Source: Sulfurimonas sp.
GTDB lineage: Bacteria; Campylobacterota; Campylobacteria; Campylobacterales; Sulfurimonadaceae
Direction: 5' to 3'
Assembly: GCF_028714655.1 (NCBI RefSeq)
Contig: NZ_JAQTLY010000004.1
Coordinates: forward strand, 1-64,000
Length of the DNA: 64,000 nt
Part shown: piece by piece, positions 54,125 to 63,049 of the stretch
Position numbering within the stretch: position 1 is the first letter of the stretch
Layout: every line of letters starts with the position of its first letter
Notes under the pieces: generated by a model
The model's database searches: none
What the model saw: only the letters and a program-made list of their open reading frames with translations
Told to the model about the DNA's origin: nothing
Translations under genes and position numbers: made by a program

Positions 54125-54421
54125 ATGAAAAAAGTTATTCTATTTGCTCTTTTGAGCTTGAGTGTTATGGGAGCGGATTATAGCAATATGAGCATGAAAG
54201 AGATGCAGGCGATGAGAGGAAAAGTTCCTGTTGAAGAACGAGCAGCTTTTCAAAAAGAGATGCAATCTCGAGTGGAGAAATTAACTCCTCAAGAGAGAAG
54301 AGAGTTTGCAGCAGCTAAGCGTAAAAAAAGACCTAACGCAAGATGCGCAACCGGTTCACAAATGCGCAATAGCGCTACACAATGCGGCAATAAAAGGTTT
54401 GGCGGCGGACAAGGACAATAA
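54125..54421 (+). CDS. DUF1104 periplasmic protein
   Basis: The 98-residue product has a signal peptide (about 1-17, VILFALLSLSVMGAD). The mature helical part contains MSMKEMQAMRGKVPVEERAAFQKEMQSR, of the DUF1104 type known from Helicobacter and Campylobacter. The basic tail carries two cysteines (RCATGS, TQCGNK) and ends in a glycine-rich stretch. The function is unknown. It is divergent from the histidine kinase gene and may belong to its regulon, by position only. Confidence 0.75.
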   Translation: MKKVILFALLSLSVMGADYSNMSMKEMQAMRGKVPVEERAAFQKEMQSRVEKLTPQERREFAAAKRKKRPNARCATGSQMRNSATQCGNKRFGGGQGQ

Positions 54422-54487
54422 CCACTTTTTCTCTTGCATAAACTTTATGCAAGAGTGTTAAATATTTCGTATCAATTTTCATCCAAC

Positions 54488-54734
54488 TACAAAATTTGAT
54501 TAAACATCGCACTATTCCAAAGGGTTCCATCCGTAAATGTAACCTGCTCGATGTGATACTCAGGTGCATCGAAATAAGAAGCTACCGTAATTTTATCTTC
54601 GGTACCGTTGATGGTAAAATAGAGATTGGATTGGTCTCGCGAGATTGTTACAATTGTAATTCCTGCTTGATATTATCTTGCACTGAAACATTTGATGGCG
54701 TATTACCGTTATATCCTAAGTTGCTGAATGACAT
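54488..54734 (-). pseudogene. fossil RTX protein fragment
   Basis: In one minus-strand frame from about 54676 to the stop at 54488 the translation contains RDQSNLYFTINGTEDKITV, VASYFD and EYHIEQVTFTDGTLW. That is the haemolysin-type calcium-binding-related domain found near the end of large RTX proteins. Upstream the frame shifts into a short ATG-headed stretch (SFSNLGYNGNTPSNVSVQDN). Neither end joins a complete gene, so it is a decayed remnant. It echoes the RTX pieces at 1068-4371. Confidence 0.7.
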
Positions 54735-54859
54735 TGTAAATCCTTTATAGTTTGATATTTAATTTTTTAACGATAAAAAAAGAAAGCGGAAAGCTAATCA
54801 ATACTGAAAAAATACTTAACATAGCAAATTGGTCTGCATCTAAATTTACCAAAAAATAC

Positions 54860-55077
54860 AAGAGAGAAAAAAAATTAAAACTATTTCGCTTGAAAAAGCT
54901 ATGAAATCTCATGGAATAAATACAAATGAGTTATAATGTAGTTCTAAAAGATGAAGCAAATTAGGATTTAAAATCTCTTTCACACTCTCAAAAACTTATC
55001 GCCTTTAAACAGTTAAAAACTTGAAAACTATCCGGAACAAAGCGAGCCAAAGGATCTAAGAAAAAGGGAGATGCCTA
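54860..55077 (+). pseudogene. decayed RelBE-like toxin-antitoxin pair
   Basis: An antitoxin tail (IKTISLEKAMKSHGINTNEL, stop at 54936) is overlapped by an ATG at 54926 that begins SYNVVLKDEAN. An in-frame stop, DLKSLSHSQKLIAFKQLK, a frameshift and LENYPEQSEPKDLRKREMPN follow. That order matches a RelE-type toxin after its antitoxin. With one nonsense codon, one frameshift and the end running into the opposing phosphoglycerol transferase gene, it cannot be functional. The antitoxin's N-terminal part is also broken by frameshifts. Confidence 0.6.
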
Positions 55078-57393
55078 ATTTTTATCCTCAAGATTGATTA
55101 TTTTTAAACTAACCAAAGATAGCCCGAACTCTCTTTCGTCGCTTCCCTCTAACTTTTCTTTTAAGACAAACGGTTTTGGCGGTACTATCTCTATTGTGTT
55201 GGCGTTATTTACATTTTCAAATGAAAGCAGATATTTTCTAGGGTCATTGTGCTGAGGCGTAAACTCTCTTATGCTGTCTCCCACACTTACCTTTACGACA
55301 TTTCCTACATTTTCGCCGTATGCTCCGCAAACTATCTCTAGTTTGAATTTTTTAGGAAGCGGATCTACAAATGTCAACAGTACGCTCGGATACAACTGCG
55401 CATCCGTCCATCTTCCGACTTTATCTGGATATGAAATTCCCTGCAAATTTTTCAAAAAGCTTGGATAACCCTCTTTTTTAAATACTATGGTATCATTTAT
55501 CGAAGCAGTGTATCTTACTCCGTTATTTTTTACCATATTTATATTTTCAATTATCTTTTGGATATCATAATCTTTACTCAAGCCGTTGCCGAGACTCTCT
55601 ATCTTATAATCCCTTTGTAAATCAAGTCCCTGTATTCTAAATTTAGAGCCTACTACACCCTCGACTGCGCAATATTTATCCGATGCATTGCCATCAAAAA
55701 TATAGTTCAAAAGCTTACACTCGTCAATCCATAAAAACCTGTCGTCTTTATTAAAATGTTCTAACTGCTCATATAGTTTCCAAGCATAATTAAATTGAAA
55801 ATATGGCTCTACATTGTTTTCTAAAATCTTAAATAAAACAGGAAGCGTATAGTGGTTTTCTCCTACACTCACAAACATCTTTTTAAAATTCGGTTTAAAA
55901 CTCTCCGACATTTTCGGAAATTTCCAAAAGCTCAATATATCATTTCTCCACTGGTTTAACCTCTTGCCAAAATCCTCAAACGAGTTGTAAATCGACTCTT
56001 TTTCTCTTAGATTTCTGCCTAGTCCCAAATCCGTATTTATGTTTAGAAAAGATAGAACCGTAGATGCAACATCAAAAGGAGTTCCTGTTTTATCTACCGA
56101 CTTATATTCACTGCTGCTTGGATCAAAGACAACAAAAAAGTTTCTTCTTTTTTGTGATTTACTTAGCTCATCTGCCGCCGTGTTCCTCATAGCCAAATGG
56201 TCGGATGTAACTACTATAATCGTATTTTCTGCATATTTTGAGTTTTTAACTTTTTTTATAAAATTTGATATCAGGATATCCGCACATTTAACGGTATTTA
56301 AAATCTCATTGGAACCATCCATATATAAATCTTTTGAACAAGAGTTAGATAGATGTCCGTTTGGATGATGTGTATCTAGCGTGTGCATAAACATAGCAAA
56401 CTTATCTTTAGATGACGATAAATTTTCAAACTCTTTATATGCTATATCAAAAAGTGTATCATCATACAAGCCCCAGCCGTTTATATATCTTTTATTCTTA
56501 ACTTTTTTTAGCAGTTCATCTCTTCCGACTACACTGTCAAAACCGTGAGTTTTATAAAATTTATCTATACCGGAAAATTTAACGCTGCTGCCCTGTAACA
56601 TACTCAGATAGTAATTCTCTTTTTTTAGAACATCTCCGATACACATAGCCTTTGGATAAAATTTATCTATCCCCTCCATGGAGTTACCGCCTGAAGTTGT
56701 AAAGAGCGGAATTCCGCATTGAGTAGAAGCAGTACCTGCTATTGTGTAGTTTGTTCCGCTAGTTTGAACAATATTTGTAAATTCCGTGCCGCTCTCATCT
56801 CTCATAAGTTTGCTAAGGTTTGGCATAAGATCCGGAAAAATATTTGTATCAAAGTATGTTCTCTCAACGCTCTCTGCATATAAAAAGATTATATTTTTTT
56901 TATATGCGCTGTCATTTGAATCATTTGGAACTTTATAATACTCATAAAAATCATTCGCCTGTTCCATAGTCATAGTTAAAAAAAGATTTTTAAAATCATT
57001 CAAAGCAGGATGGGTTAAAAAAGCTAAAATCAAAAATCCGTTATGCAAAAAAGCTTTTATTTTTTGCGGCTTTACTGCAACTACGCTGCTTAAGTGACGG
57101 TGATAAAAAAAAGCCGATACAAAGAGAGTAACAAAAGCTAAAAATGCACCCAAAATAAGCAACAGATACTCGCCAAATCCGGCTTCTCCAAGCCCCAAAT
57201 TTAAAGCAGCAATAATAGTCTCATTTATCCCTGCACCGGTAAAGTAGCCGGCTACAAAATAGATTATAGTAAAGAGTCCGTATAGAAAAAATAGAGTTGC
57301 ATCTAAAAAAATTCTCTTTGGATGTTTCTCTTTGTACTTCATAGTAACAATTGCAAAAATAAAAAAGAAAATGGATAACAAAATCATATTCAT
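55075..57393 (-). CDS. OpgB-like phosphoglycerol transferase (sulfatase fold)
   Basis: About 772 residues. Membrane segments occupy the first 150 residues. The alkaline phosphatase/sulfatase-type domain has NIIFLYAESVERTYFD (as in MdoB/OpgB), the nucleophile Thr region around SGTNYTIAGTAST, and MHTLDTHHPNGH and TSDHLAM as metal-site motifs. A C-terminal beta domain (PLPKKFKLEIVCGAYG...PPKPFVLKE) of the DUF7024 kind follows. It likely transfers phosphoglycerol from phosphatidylglycerol to periplasmic or surface glycans. The ATG at 57393 is preferred over the TTG at 57408. Confidence 0.83.
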   Translation of the reverse strand: MNMILLSIFFFIFAIVTMKYKEKHPKRIFLDATLFFLYGLFTIIYFVAGYFTGAGINETIIAALNLGLGEAGFGEYLLLILGAFLAFVTLFVSAFFYHRHLSSVVAVKPQKIKAFLHNGFLILAFLTHPALNDFKNLFLTMTMEQANDFYEYYKVPNDSNDSAYKKNIIFLYAESVERTYFDTNIFPDLMPNLSKLMRDESGTEFTNIVQTSGTNYTIAGTASTQCGIPLFTTSGGNSMEGIDKFYPKAMCIGDVLKKENYYLSMLQGSSVKFSGIDKFYKTHGFDSVVGRDELLKKVKNKRYINGWGLYDDTLFDIAYKEFENLSSSKDKFAMFMHTLDTHHPNGHLSNSCSKDLYMDGSNEILNTVKCADILISNFIKKVKNSKYAENTIIVVTSDHLAMRNTAADELSKSQKRRNFFVVFDPSSSEYKSVDKTGTPFDVASTVLSFLNINTDLGLGRNLREKESIYNSFEDFGKRLNQWRNDILSFWKFPKMSESFKPNFKKMFVSVGENHYTLPVLFKILENNVEPYFQFNYAWKLYEQLEHFNKDDRFLWIDECKLLNYIFDGNASDKYCAVEGVVGSKFRIQGLDLQRDYKIESLGNGLSKDYDIQKIIENINMVKNNGVRYTASINDTIVFKKEGYPSFLKNLQGISYPDKVGRWTDAQLYPSVLLTFVDPLPKKFKLEIVCGAYGENVGNVVKVSVGDSIREFTPQHNDPRKYLLSFENVNNANTIEIVPPKPFVLKEKLEGSDEREFGLSLVSLKIINLEDKN

Positions 57394-57487
57394 ATATAAA
57401 AATTCCAATAAAAATATCTAGCGACTAAAGATAGTAAACTTTCTCTAGCATACAAGCCATAAGGCACAAAATCTTTTTTGAACAGAG

Positions 57488-60208
57488 TTACTTTAACTCA
57501 CTCCAATTATCTCCGATATTTAAACTGACTTTTAGTGGAATATTTAACTTCATAATGCTTTGCATAATCTCTTTAAATCTCTCTCCCAAAGCCTCCGCCT
57601 CATCCTCGTCCGCTTCAAATATCAACTCATCGTGAATCTGCAGAAGCATTTTAGCATTTAATTTTTCATCCTCTATCACTTTATGGATTTTATTCATACT
57701 TAGCTTTATAAGGTCACTTGCACTTCCTTGAAATACGCTATTTACAGACTCTCTCTCGTATGCAGCCTTAAACATTGGCGAAGCGTTCTCATAATCAAAA
57801 TATCTGCGGCGCTTAAGCAGTGTTTCAACATATCCCGCCTCTTTTGAAAAATCCACAATAGAGCGGAAATAGGCTCTGACTGTCGGAAAGCTGTTAAAAT
57901 ATTTGTCAATAATCTCTTTAGCCTCTTTTGTGCTTATACTTAGAGTCTCCGAGAGTTTTTTTTGTCCCATTCCGTAAAGCAGTCCAAAATTTACCGTTTT
58001 TGCAATATTTCTCTTCGCTTGTGCCTCTTCCTCGCCAAAAAGAGCAATTGCGGTCTGCATATGGATATCTTTATCTTGCTTAAATGCATCGACCAACACC
58101 CTGTCCTGCGTAAAGTGTGCAAGAAGTCTAAGCTCGATTTGAGAGTAGTCTATGCCTATTAGTTTTTTGCCTTTTGGCGCAATAAATGCCTCTCTTATTC
58201 TTGTTCCGAGTTTTGTTCTTGTCGGGATATTTTGCAAGTTTGGATTTTTAGAACTTAACCGTCCGGTTGCCGTTCCCGTCTGCACAAAAGATGTATGCAC
58301 GCGACCGTGTCTATTTTCACGGCTTAGTTTTAAAAGAGGCTCTATGTAAGTTGAAAATAGTTTGTATACTTCGCGATACTCTAACAAGTATGGGACAATC
58401 TCATGCTCATTTCTTAGCGAACTTAAAACTTTTTCATCGGTAGAGTATCCTGTTTTTGTTTTTTTACCGCTTGAGAGTCCAAGATTTTCAAAAAGTACGA
58501 CTCCTAGCTGCTGAGTGGAGTTGATGTTAAATTCGCATCCGGCAAGTTCATATATTTTTTTTGTCAAATCATTCAGGCTCTCTTTTGCTTCGACAAGAAA
58601 GTGCTCTAAAAATGAGCCGTCAACTTCGATACCCGTTTTCTCCATCTTTAGAAGTGTTTTTATAAAAGGAAACTCAACATCTGCGGCTTCTTTGATAAGA
58701 TGCGCCGCACCTTGAAGCTCTAACATCTCTAAAAAAAGAAAATAAAGTCTGCGCGTTATGTAAGCGTCTTCGGCGGCATATTTGCACGCATCTTCCAACT
58801 CGACGCTTGCAAATGTATCACCTTTTTTTACCGTATCTTTGTAGTGTAGCATCGTGTGATTTAAAAGCTTCTCGGAGAGTTTGTCAAGCGAGAGAGCGCT
58901 CTCAGGATTTATAAGCCAAGCAAGTATCATAGAGTCGGCAAAAATATCCAAACCGTCATCTTCTAAAAATCTGGTTACAAAGTGCAGATCAAATTTTATA
59001 TTATGTCCGACTACAAGCGAGTTAAATATTTTTCTAATGGCATTTTTTGCTTCACTCTCGCTTATCTGCTCCTCTACACCGAGATAGAAGTGAGCTATAG
59101 GAACATAATACGCCTCTGTATCGTTAAAACAGAAACTAAAACCTACAAGAGAGTCCCTCTCATAATCAAGCCCTGTCGTTTCAGTGTCAAAAGCGACAAT
59201 CGTATCTCTCTTTAGAGTGCCCAAAACTCTATTTAACTCTTTTGCATCCGTTAAAAGCGTAGTTTTGAAATCCAATTTTTTGCTGTTTTGCATCTGAACT
59301 TCTACATTTTTCACAGCTTCTCGGTGCGTCTCTTGACTAACCATATTTTTAGCCTGCAGAGTTCTTAAAATGGAATTTTGCTCATACTTTACAAGCTCAT
59401 CGTAGATGTTTAAAAAAGGGTGTTCGACATCCATTTTATAATCTTCAAAATTAAAACTATCTAAAACATCGTGCCTAAGCGTCACAAGTTTTTTTGACAT
59501 ATATGCCGAGTCCCTGCACTCGATTAATTTTTTTTGCACGCCTGCTGGTTTTACGCTATCTATATTTGCATAGATATTATCCAAACTCCCGTACTCTGTC
59601 AAAAGCTTCTGCGCTCCGACCTTACCTATACCTTTTACACCGGGGATATTGTCTGCAGAATCACCTATAATAGCTTGATAATCAATAAACTGTTTTGGCG
59701 TAATTCCATATTTTAAAGAGCAAGCATCCTCATCCATAACCTGCTTTTTAATAGCATCGACTAAAACAACCTTGCCGTCGTCTATAAGCTGGAAAAGATC
59801 TTTATCGTGTGAAACTACTCTTACATTGTAGCCCTTTTTCTTGGCAAAATGCACGACTGTAGCTATCATATCGTCAGCCTCATATCCGACATGACCGAGT
59901 GTTTTATAACCCATCTTGTCTATCCACTCGATAGCAATAGGCAGCTGCATAATCAACTCTTCGGGAGGAGGAGTCCTATGTGCTTTATAGTTTGGGTCTA
60001 TCTCGCTTCTAAAACTATCCCCTTTGGTATCTATAGCAAAAATTATATAGTCGCTGTCATGCTGTTTTTGAAGAGTGGAGATAAAATTTGTAAAACCGGT
60101 CAATAGTCCCGTCGGAAAGCCTTCGCTATTTTTAAGATGTTGCGGAAGCGCATAGAAACTGCGAAAGAAAAAACCGAATGTGTCGATTATGGTAACTGTT
60201 TTACTCAT
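57488..60208 (-). CDS. polA: DNA polymerase I
   Basis: The 906-residue enzyme has three domains: a 5'-3' nuclease (IDTFGFFFRSFYALP, GYEADDMIAT, GDSADNIPGVKGIG), a 3'-5' exonuclease with DTETTG intact (about 341-346) and so likely proofreading, and a polymerase with LRLLAHFTQD..., RRNIAKTVNFGLLYGMG-type O-helix (as AKRNIAKTVNFGLLYGM) and QIHDELIFEAD. It fills repair gaps and removes RNA primers. It overlaps the HDOD gene stop by four bases. Confidence 0.96.
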   Translation of the reverse strand: MSKTVTIIDTFGFFFRSFYALPQHLKNSEGFPTGLLTGFTNFISTLQKQHDSDYIIFAIDTKGDSFRSEIDPNYKAHRTPPPEELIMQLPIAIEWIDKMGYKTLGHVGYEADDMIATVVHFAKKKGYNVRVVSHDKDLFQLIDDGKVVLVDAIKKQVMDEDACSLKYGITPKQFIDYQAIIGDSADNIPGVKGIGKVGAQKLLTEYGSLDNIYANIDSVKPAGVQKKLIECRDSAYMSKKLVTLRHDVLDSFNFEDYKMDVEHPFLNIYDELVKYEQNSILRTLQAKNMVSQETHREAVKNVEVQMQNSKKLDFKTTLLTDAKELNRVLGTLKRDTIVAFDTETTGLDYERDSLVGFSFCFNDTEAYYVPIAHFYLGVEEQISESEAKNAIRKIFNSLVVGHNIKFDLHFVTRFLEDDGLDIFADSMILAWLINPESALSLDKLSEKLLNHTMLHYKDTVKKGDTFASVELEDACKYAAEDAYITRRLYFLFLEMLELQGAAHLIKEAADVEFPFIKTLLKMEKTGIEVDGSFLEHFLVEAKESLNDLTKKIYELAGCEFNINSTQQLGVVLFENLGLSSGKKTKTGYSTDEKVLSSLRNEHEIVPYLLEYREVYKLFSTYIEPLLKLSRENRHGRVHTSFVQTGTATGRLSSKNPNLQNIPTRTKLGTRIREAFIAPKGKKLIGIDYSQIELRLLAHFTQDRVLVDAFKQDKDIHMQTAIALFGEEEAQAKRNIAKTVNFGLLYGMGQKKLSETLSISTKEAKEIIDKYFNSFPTVRAYFRSIVDFSKEAGYVETLLKRRRYFDYENASPMFKAAYERESVNSVFQGSASDLIKLSMNKIHKVIEDEKLNAKMLLQIHDELIFEADEDEAEALGERFKEIMQSIMKLNIPLKVSLNIGDNWSELK

Positions 60209-61020
60209 TCCTTTAAAGCATCCATTATATTGCCGATTGCATCTTCTAACAGCTGGGTATTGTAGCCGGCATCTGCCGCTCTTTTTAGTCCGAAATTTAT
60301 AGACATTTCCGAGAAAGGTTTATTTATAGGCACTATTGTTTTTACGATATTTAAAGCCGTTGCATACTCTTTGATGGACTCGGGAGCAAGGGAGGGATCA
60401 TCGGAGTATTTAATCATATCTATAAACTCATCATCAAATCCCCAATGCTTAAAAACGAGTGCCGTAACTTCTCCGCATGTAACACCGCAATAGGTTTTCT
60501 CAACCATTGCCAAATTGTTTGAATTTTCTACTTCGCTTGCAAAACTTATCGTTTCGTCATTTTGAATAATCTCACTGGCTAGAAGTATCTTTCCCGTCTC
60601 TTGTAAAAATGCAGCCAAATACAATTTTTCCGCTTTATTTCTATCTACTTTCTTATACCAATTAACTATCAAAGTCGCTTGAAGCGATGAGATATGTGCA
60701 AACTCGTCCGATGTTACGCCATAAGGCTGCATATCAACATTTAAAAGTTTTCTGATTGAGTTTCCCACGGCAATAGAGCGGGTCATATTCATTCCAAAGA
60801 GAGCTACTGCCTGAGCAACATTTTTAATCTCCCGTCCAAATCCGTAAAGAGGAGAGTTGGCAATTTTTAAAATATTTGCAATAATCATAGGATCATGTTC
60901 TATTACTTTTGCCATATCTTTTATAGTTGAATTTTCATCCGCATAAATTTTATTTATTTGTATAATCGTTGAAGAGAGCGGAGGAAGCGCTTTTATGCTA
61001 TCAATAATTGAGATTTTCAA
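60205..61020 (-). CDS. HDOD-domain protein
   Basis: The 271-residue single HDOD domain opens with ISIIDSIKALPPLSSTIIQINKIYADENSTIKDMAKVIEHDPMI and has LKIANSPLYGFGREIKNVAQAVALFGM. These are typical of HDOD proteins that lack HD metal residues and act in signalling without hydrolysis. The function is unknown. Its 3' end is coupled to polA. Confidence 0.85.
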   Translation of the reverse strand: MKISIIDSIKALPPLSSTIIQINKIYADENSTIKDMAKVIEHDPMIIANILKIANSPLYGFGREIKNVAQAVALFGMNMTRSIAVGNSIRKLLNVDMQPYGVTSDEFAHISSLQATLIVNWYKKVDRNKAEKLYLAAFLQETGKILLASEIIQNDETISFASEVENSNNLAMVEKTYCGVTCGEVTALVFKHWGFDDEFIDMIKYSDDPSLAPESIKEYATALNIVKTIVPINKPFSEMSINFGLKRAADAGYNTQLLEDAIGNIMDALKE

Positions 61021-61073
61021 AGTTGATACCTTTTTTTTACACTTATTATAGCAGGTTTTTATTTATGGTATCT

Positions 61074-61171
61074 CACAAAGTAAACTTTGTGTAGCTTCAG
61101 TGGGTTGTATGGACATTATGTCCCTGCCACTAGGAACGGGCAGAGTACATTCTAGTGTGTAATATCAGTTA
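61074..61171 (-). repeat. three-hairpin structured element, copy B
   Basis: Stem 1 is CACAAAG/CTTTGTG (61074-61091), followed by the constant GTAGCTT and GGGTTG. Stem 2 is GGACA/TGTCC (61111-61123), then constant CCTGCCACT. Stem 3 is CACTAGGA/TTCTAGTG (61128-61157, one G-T pair), followed by GTAATATCAGTTA. All stems differ in sequence from copy A at 44414-44510 but still pair. The stop codon of the TauE/SafE-like gene lies inside the last constant block, as in copy A. Confidence 0.75.
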
Positions 61172-61878
61172 GTATGGCACTCTGTTAATGTTTTTTCACT
61201 CCGAGCTATATAATCGTAGCCGTTATAAATCGTATAAGAACCGTAAAGAATAACCGCAAAAGAGGAGAGACTTACCATCATATTTCTAAAACTTGTCGCA
61301 TTTGAGAGAGATGTTAAAAAACCAAGACCAAACATTGCAGGAACGGTGCTAATACCGAATATTGCCATTACCAAAGCACCGTAAAGAGGACTTGCCGTAC
61401 TTGCAGCGGTAATGGCAAAAAAATAGACAAATCCGCACGGTAAAAGACCGTTAAGCATACCGAGAATAAAAAAACTAAAATTTGATTTTGAATTTAGAAC
61501 TTTTTTAAATAGATTTTTATATGTAGGCGAAGAAGAAAACGAATGTTCTACTAGAGTCAAAAATTTTATTTTACCCATAAGAGAGAGTCCGGCAAGAACC
61601 ATAGCGACTCCCGCAACGATAAGCATTATTCCGTTAGCTTTATTGCTAAATGTAATAACTCCACCGAGTGCTCCAAAAACGGCACCCAAAATAGAATATG
61701 TCGTCACTCTGCCAAACGAGTAGAGCAGATGTGCAACGGTTTGTGAAACTTTAGAGCTTTTTGGTTCAATTTTTATGGTTGAGTATGCTAAAACAATTCC
61801 GCCGCACATCCCGATACAATGACCGAAAGAACCCAAAAATGCTATAGTTATGATGCTTATGATATTTACCGTTTCCAT
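61165..61878 (-). CDS. TauE/SafE-like (COG2836) membrane protein
   Basis: The 237-residue protein has six predicted membrane helices. The N-terminal signature FGHCIGMCGGIVLAY and the second-repeat LLPCGFVYF contain paired cysteines, as in the UreH/CcdA-like superfamily members often found with cytochrome oxidase or copper-handling genes. It is annotated elsewhere as a sulfite exporter, but metal or thiol transport is at least as likely. The NosL-like gene upstream supports a metal link. Confidence 0.75.
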   Translation of the reverse strand: METVNIISIITIAFLGSFGHCIGMCGGIVLAYSTIKIEPKSSKVSQTVAHLLYSFGRVTTYSILGAVFGALGGVITFSNKANGIMLIVAGVAMVLAGLSLMGKIKFLTLVEHSFSSSPTYKNLFKKVLNSKSNFSFFILGMLNGLLPCGFVYFFAITAASTASPLYGALVMAIFGISTVPAMFGLGFLTSLSNATSFRNMMVSLSSFAVILYGSYTIYNGYDYIARSEKTLTECHTN

Positions 61879-61885
61879 TATTTAC

Positions 61886-62003
61886 CTAATAGACTTCTTT
61901 CAAACCAAAGATCCTGAATCAAGTTCAGGATGACGAAAGCTCATAAATCTCGTCATTCCAAACTTGATTTGGAATCTAATTTTTAAGTTATGAAAGAAAT
62001 CCA
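61886..62003 (+). repeat. dispersed palindromic repeat, copy 6
   Basis: TAATAGACTTCTTTCAAACC at the left end and AGTTATGAAAGAAATCC at the right end are imperfect inverted repeats. Inside are CCTGAATCAAGTTCAGG and CATTCCAAACTTGATTTGG. This copy has the TTTCA end type, in contrast to the TTGCA ends of copies 2 and 3. Confidence 0.82.
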
Positions 62004-62004
62004 A

Positions 62005-62505
62005 TTAATTTCCTAAAAGCTGTTTTCTTATTAGAGGGTTACGAAGAGTCTCGCCTCTTAACATTCTAAGACGCATTGTATCGAAATTAACATATCCGTC
62101 ACTATTTTTTTCATAAGCACCAAACCCGTAACCCATAGGAGTCTCATCTCTAAGCGAGTAAAAAGCCTCTTTTGCGTCTATCCATCTCTTTGTATCTCTG
62201 CTCATAACCCAGATTTTTGCGCTATCTCTAAACTCCTTATCATCAAGCCACTTTGTCATTCCGCCGTGATCATGAAAAAACCAGCTTTTTCCGCTCTTTA
62301 TAATAACTTGAGAAGCATCCCTCAGGTTATCAATAACCATTTTGCAATCGCTGTCTTGATAAAGACCGGCTTGCATCTCAATAGGAAGCTGCTCTATATT
62401 TCCCTCTTTTACCACAACCGTTTTTTTTGCTGAGGCAAGAGATATAAAAAGTATTACTACAACTAATATCAACACTACCGACAAAGGAATAATTTTTTTC
62501 ATCAT
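62005..62505 (-). CDS. NosL-like protein
   Basis: About 166 residues with one N-terminal membrane anchor (IIPLSVVLILVVVILFISLA) and no lipobox Cys. The soluble part follows the NosL pattern: CKM at the metal-site position, FHDHGGMTKWL, WIDAKEAFYSLRDETPMGYGFGAY. NosL-family proteins deliver copper to nitrous-oxide reductase and possibly other enzymes. The usual second Cys of the CxxCGM region is missing, so metal binding may differ. The ATG at 62505 is chosen; a TTG at 62514 is also open. Confidence 0.75.
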   Translation of the reverse strand: MMKKIIPLSVVLILVVVILFISLASAKKTVVVKEGNIEQLPIEMQAGLYQDSDCKMVIDNLRDASQVIIKSGKSWFFHDHGGMTKWLDDKEFRDSAKIWVMSRDTKRWIDAKEAFYSLRDETPMGYGFGAYEKNSDGYVNFDTMRLRMLRGETLRNPLIRKQLLGN

Positions 62506-62575
62506 GACCCGCAACCTTAAATAAAAGTAAATTTTACACTCTTTTTGTTACATTTGTGTTAGATTTGTGCTCTAT

Positions 62576-63049
62576 TTATCTTCTTTTTTTCCCTTTACCT
62601 AAATCATCATATATTATAAATTTCTCCAAATCTTTTTTAAAATCTTCACTTAGACTATCCCAAATCTTTTTTTTTCTCTCATATCTGGCATAATCCTCTT
62701 CTTTGCTCTTTATAATGTCTCGTATCAGATAATGATAGCGAACGATATTTTTCGTATATTCGCTTATAAAGAACCAGTTTTTAATTATCTCATAACTTCT
62801 CTCTTCGTGATCCGTAAAACTATACTCATGAAACTCGATATCCTCTTCATCTTTTTTAAAAGCGCAAAAAGGCTTGCCTATATCGTGCAAAAGCCCTGCG
62901 GCAAAAAATCTAAACTCCATAGATTTTAAAATATGATATGTAACGAGAATCGTATGAAGCAAAACCCCGTGCTGATGCCATTTGTTTTGAACAAAAAAGA
63001 GAGAGTCCAAAAACGGTCTTGAAAAAAAGCTGTTATTGACTCTGTTCAT
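62576..63049 (-). CDS. HD-domain metal-dependent phosphohydrolase
   Basis: The 157-residue protein has an early His in VLLHTILVTYHIL, the HD pair in GLLHDIGKP and further His residues in HEYSFTDHEERS. This is a compact HD fold with a full set of likely metal ligands. The substrate is unknown. The ATG at 63049 overlaps the Xer stop by four bases (ATGA), so the two are coupled. Confidence 0.8.
   Translation of the reverse strand: MNRVNNSFFSRPFLDSLFFVQNKWHQHGVLLHTILVTYHILKSMEFRFFAAGLLHDIGKPFCAFKKDEEDIEFHEYSFTDHEERSYEIIKNWFFISEYTKNIVRYHYLIRDIIKSKEEDYARYERKKKIWDSLSEDFKKDLEKFIIYDDLGKGKKRR

Noticed and set aside
54496-54750. Plus-strand ORF of 84 codons in the gap before the phosphoglycerol transferase
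   Set aside because: It is the antisense of the fossil RTX domain; the minus-strand frame shows the recognisable protein.
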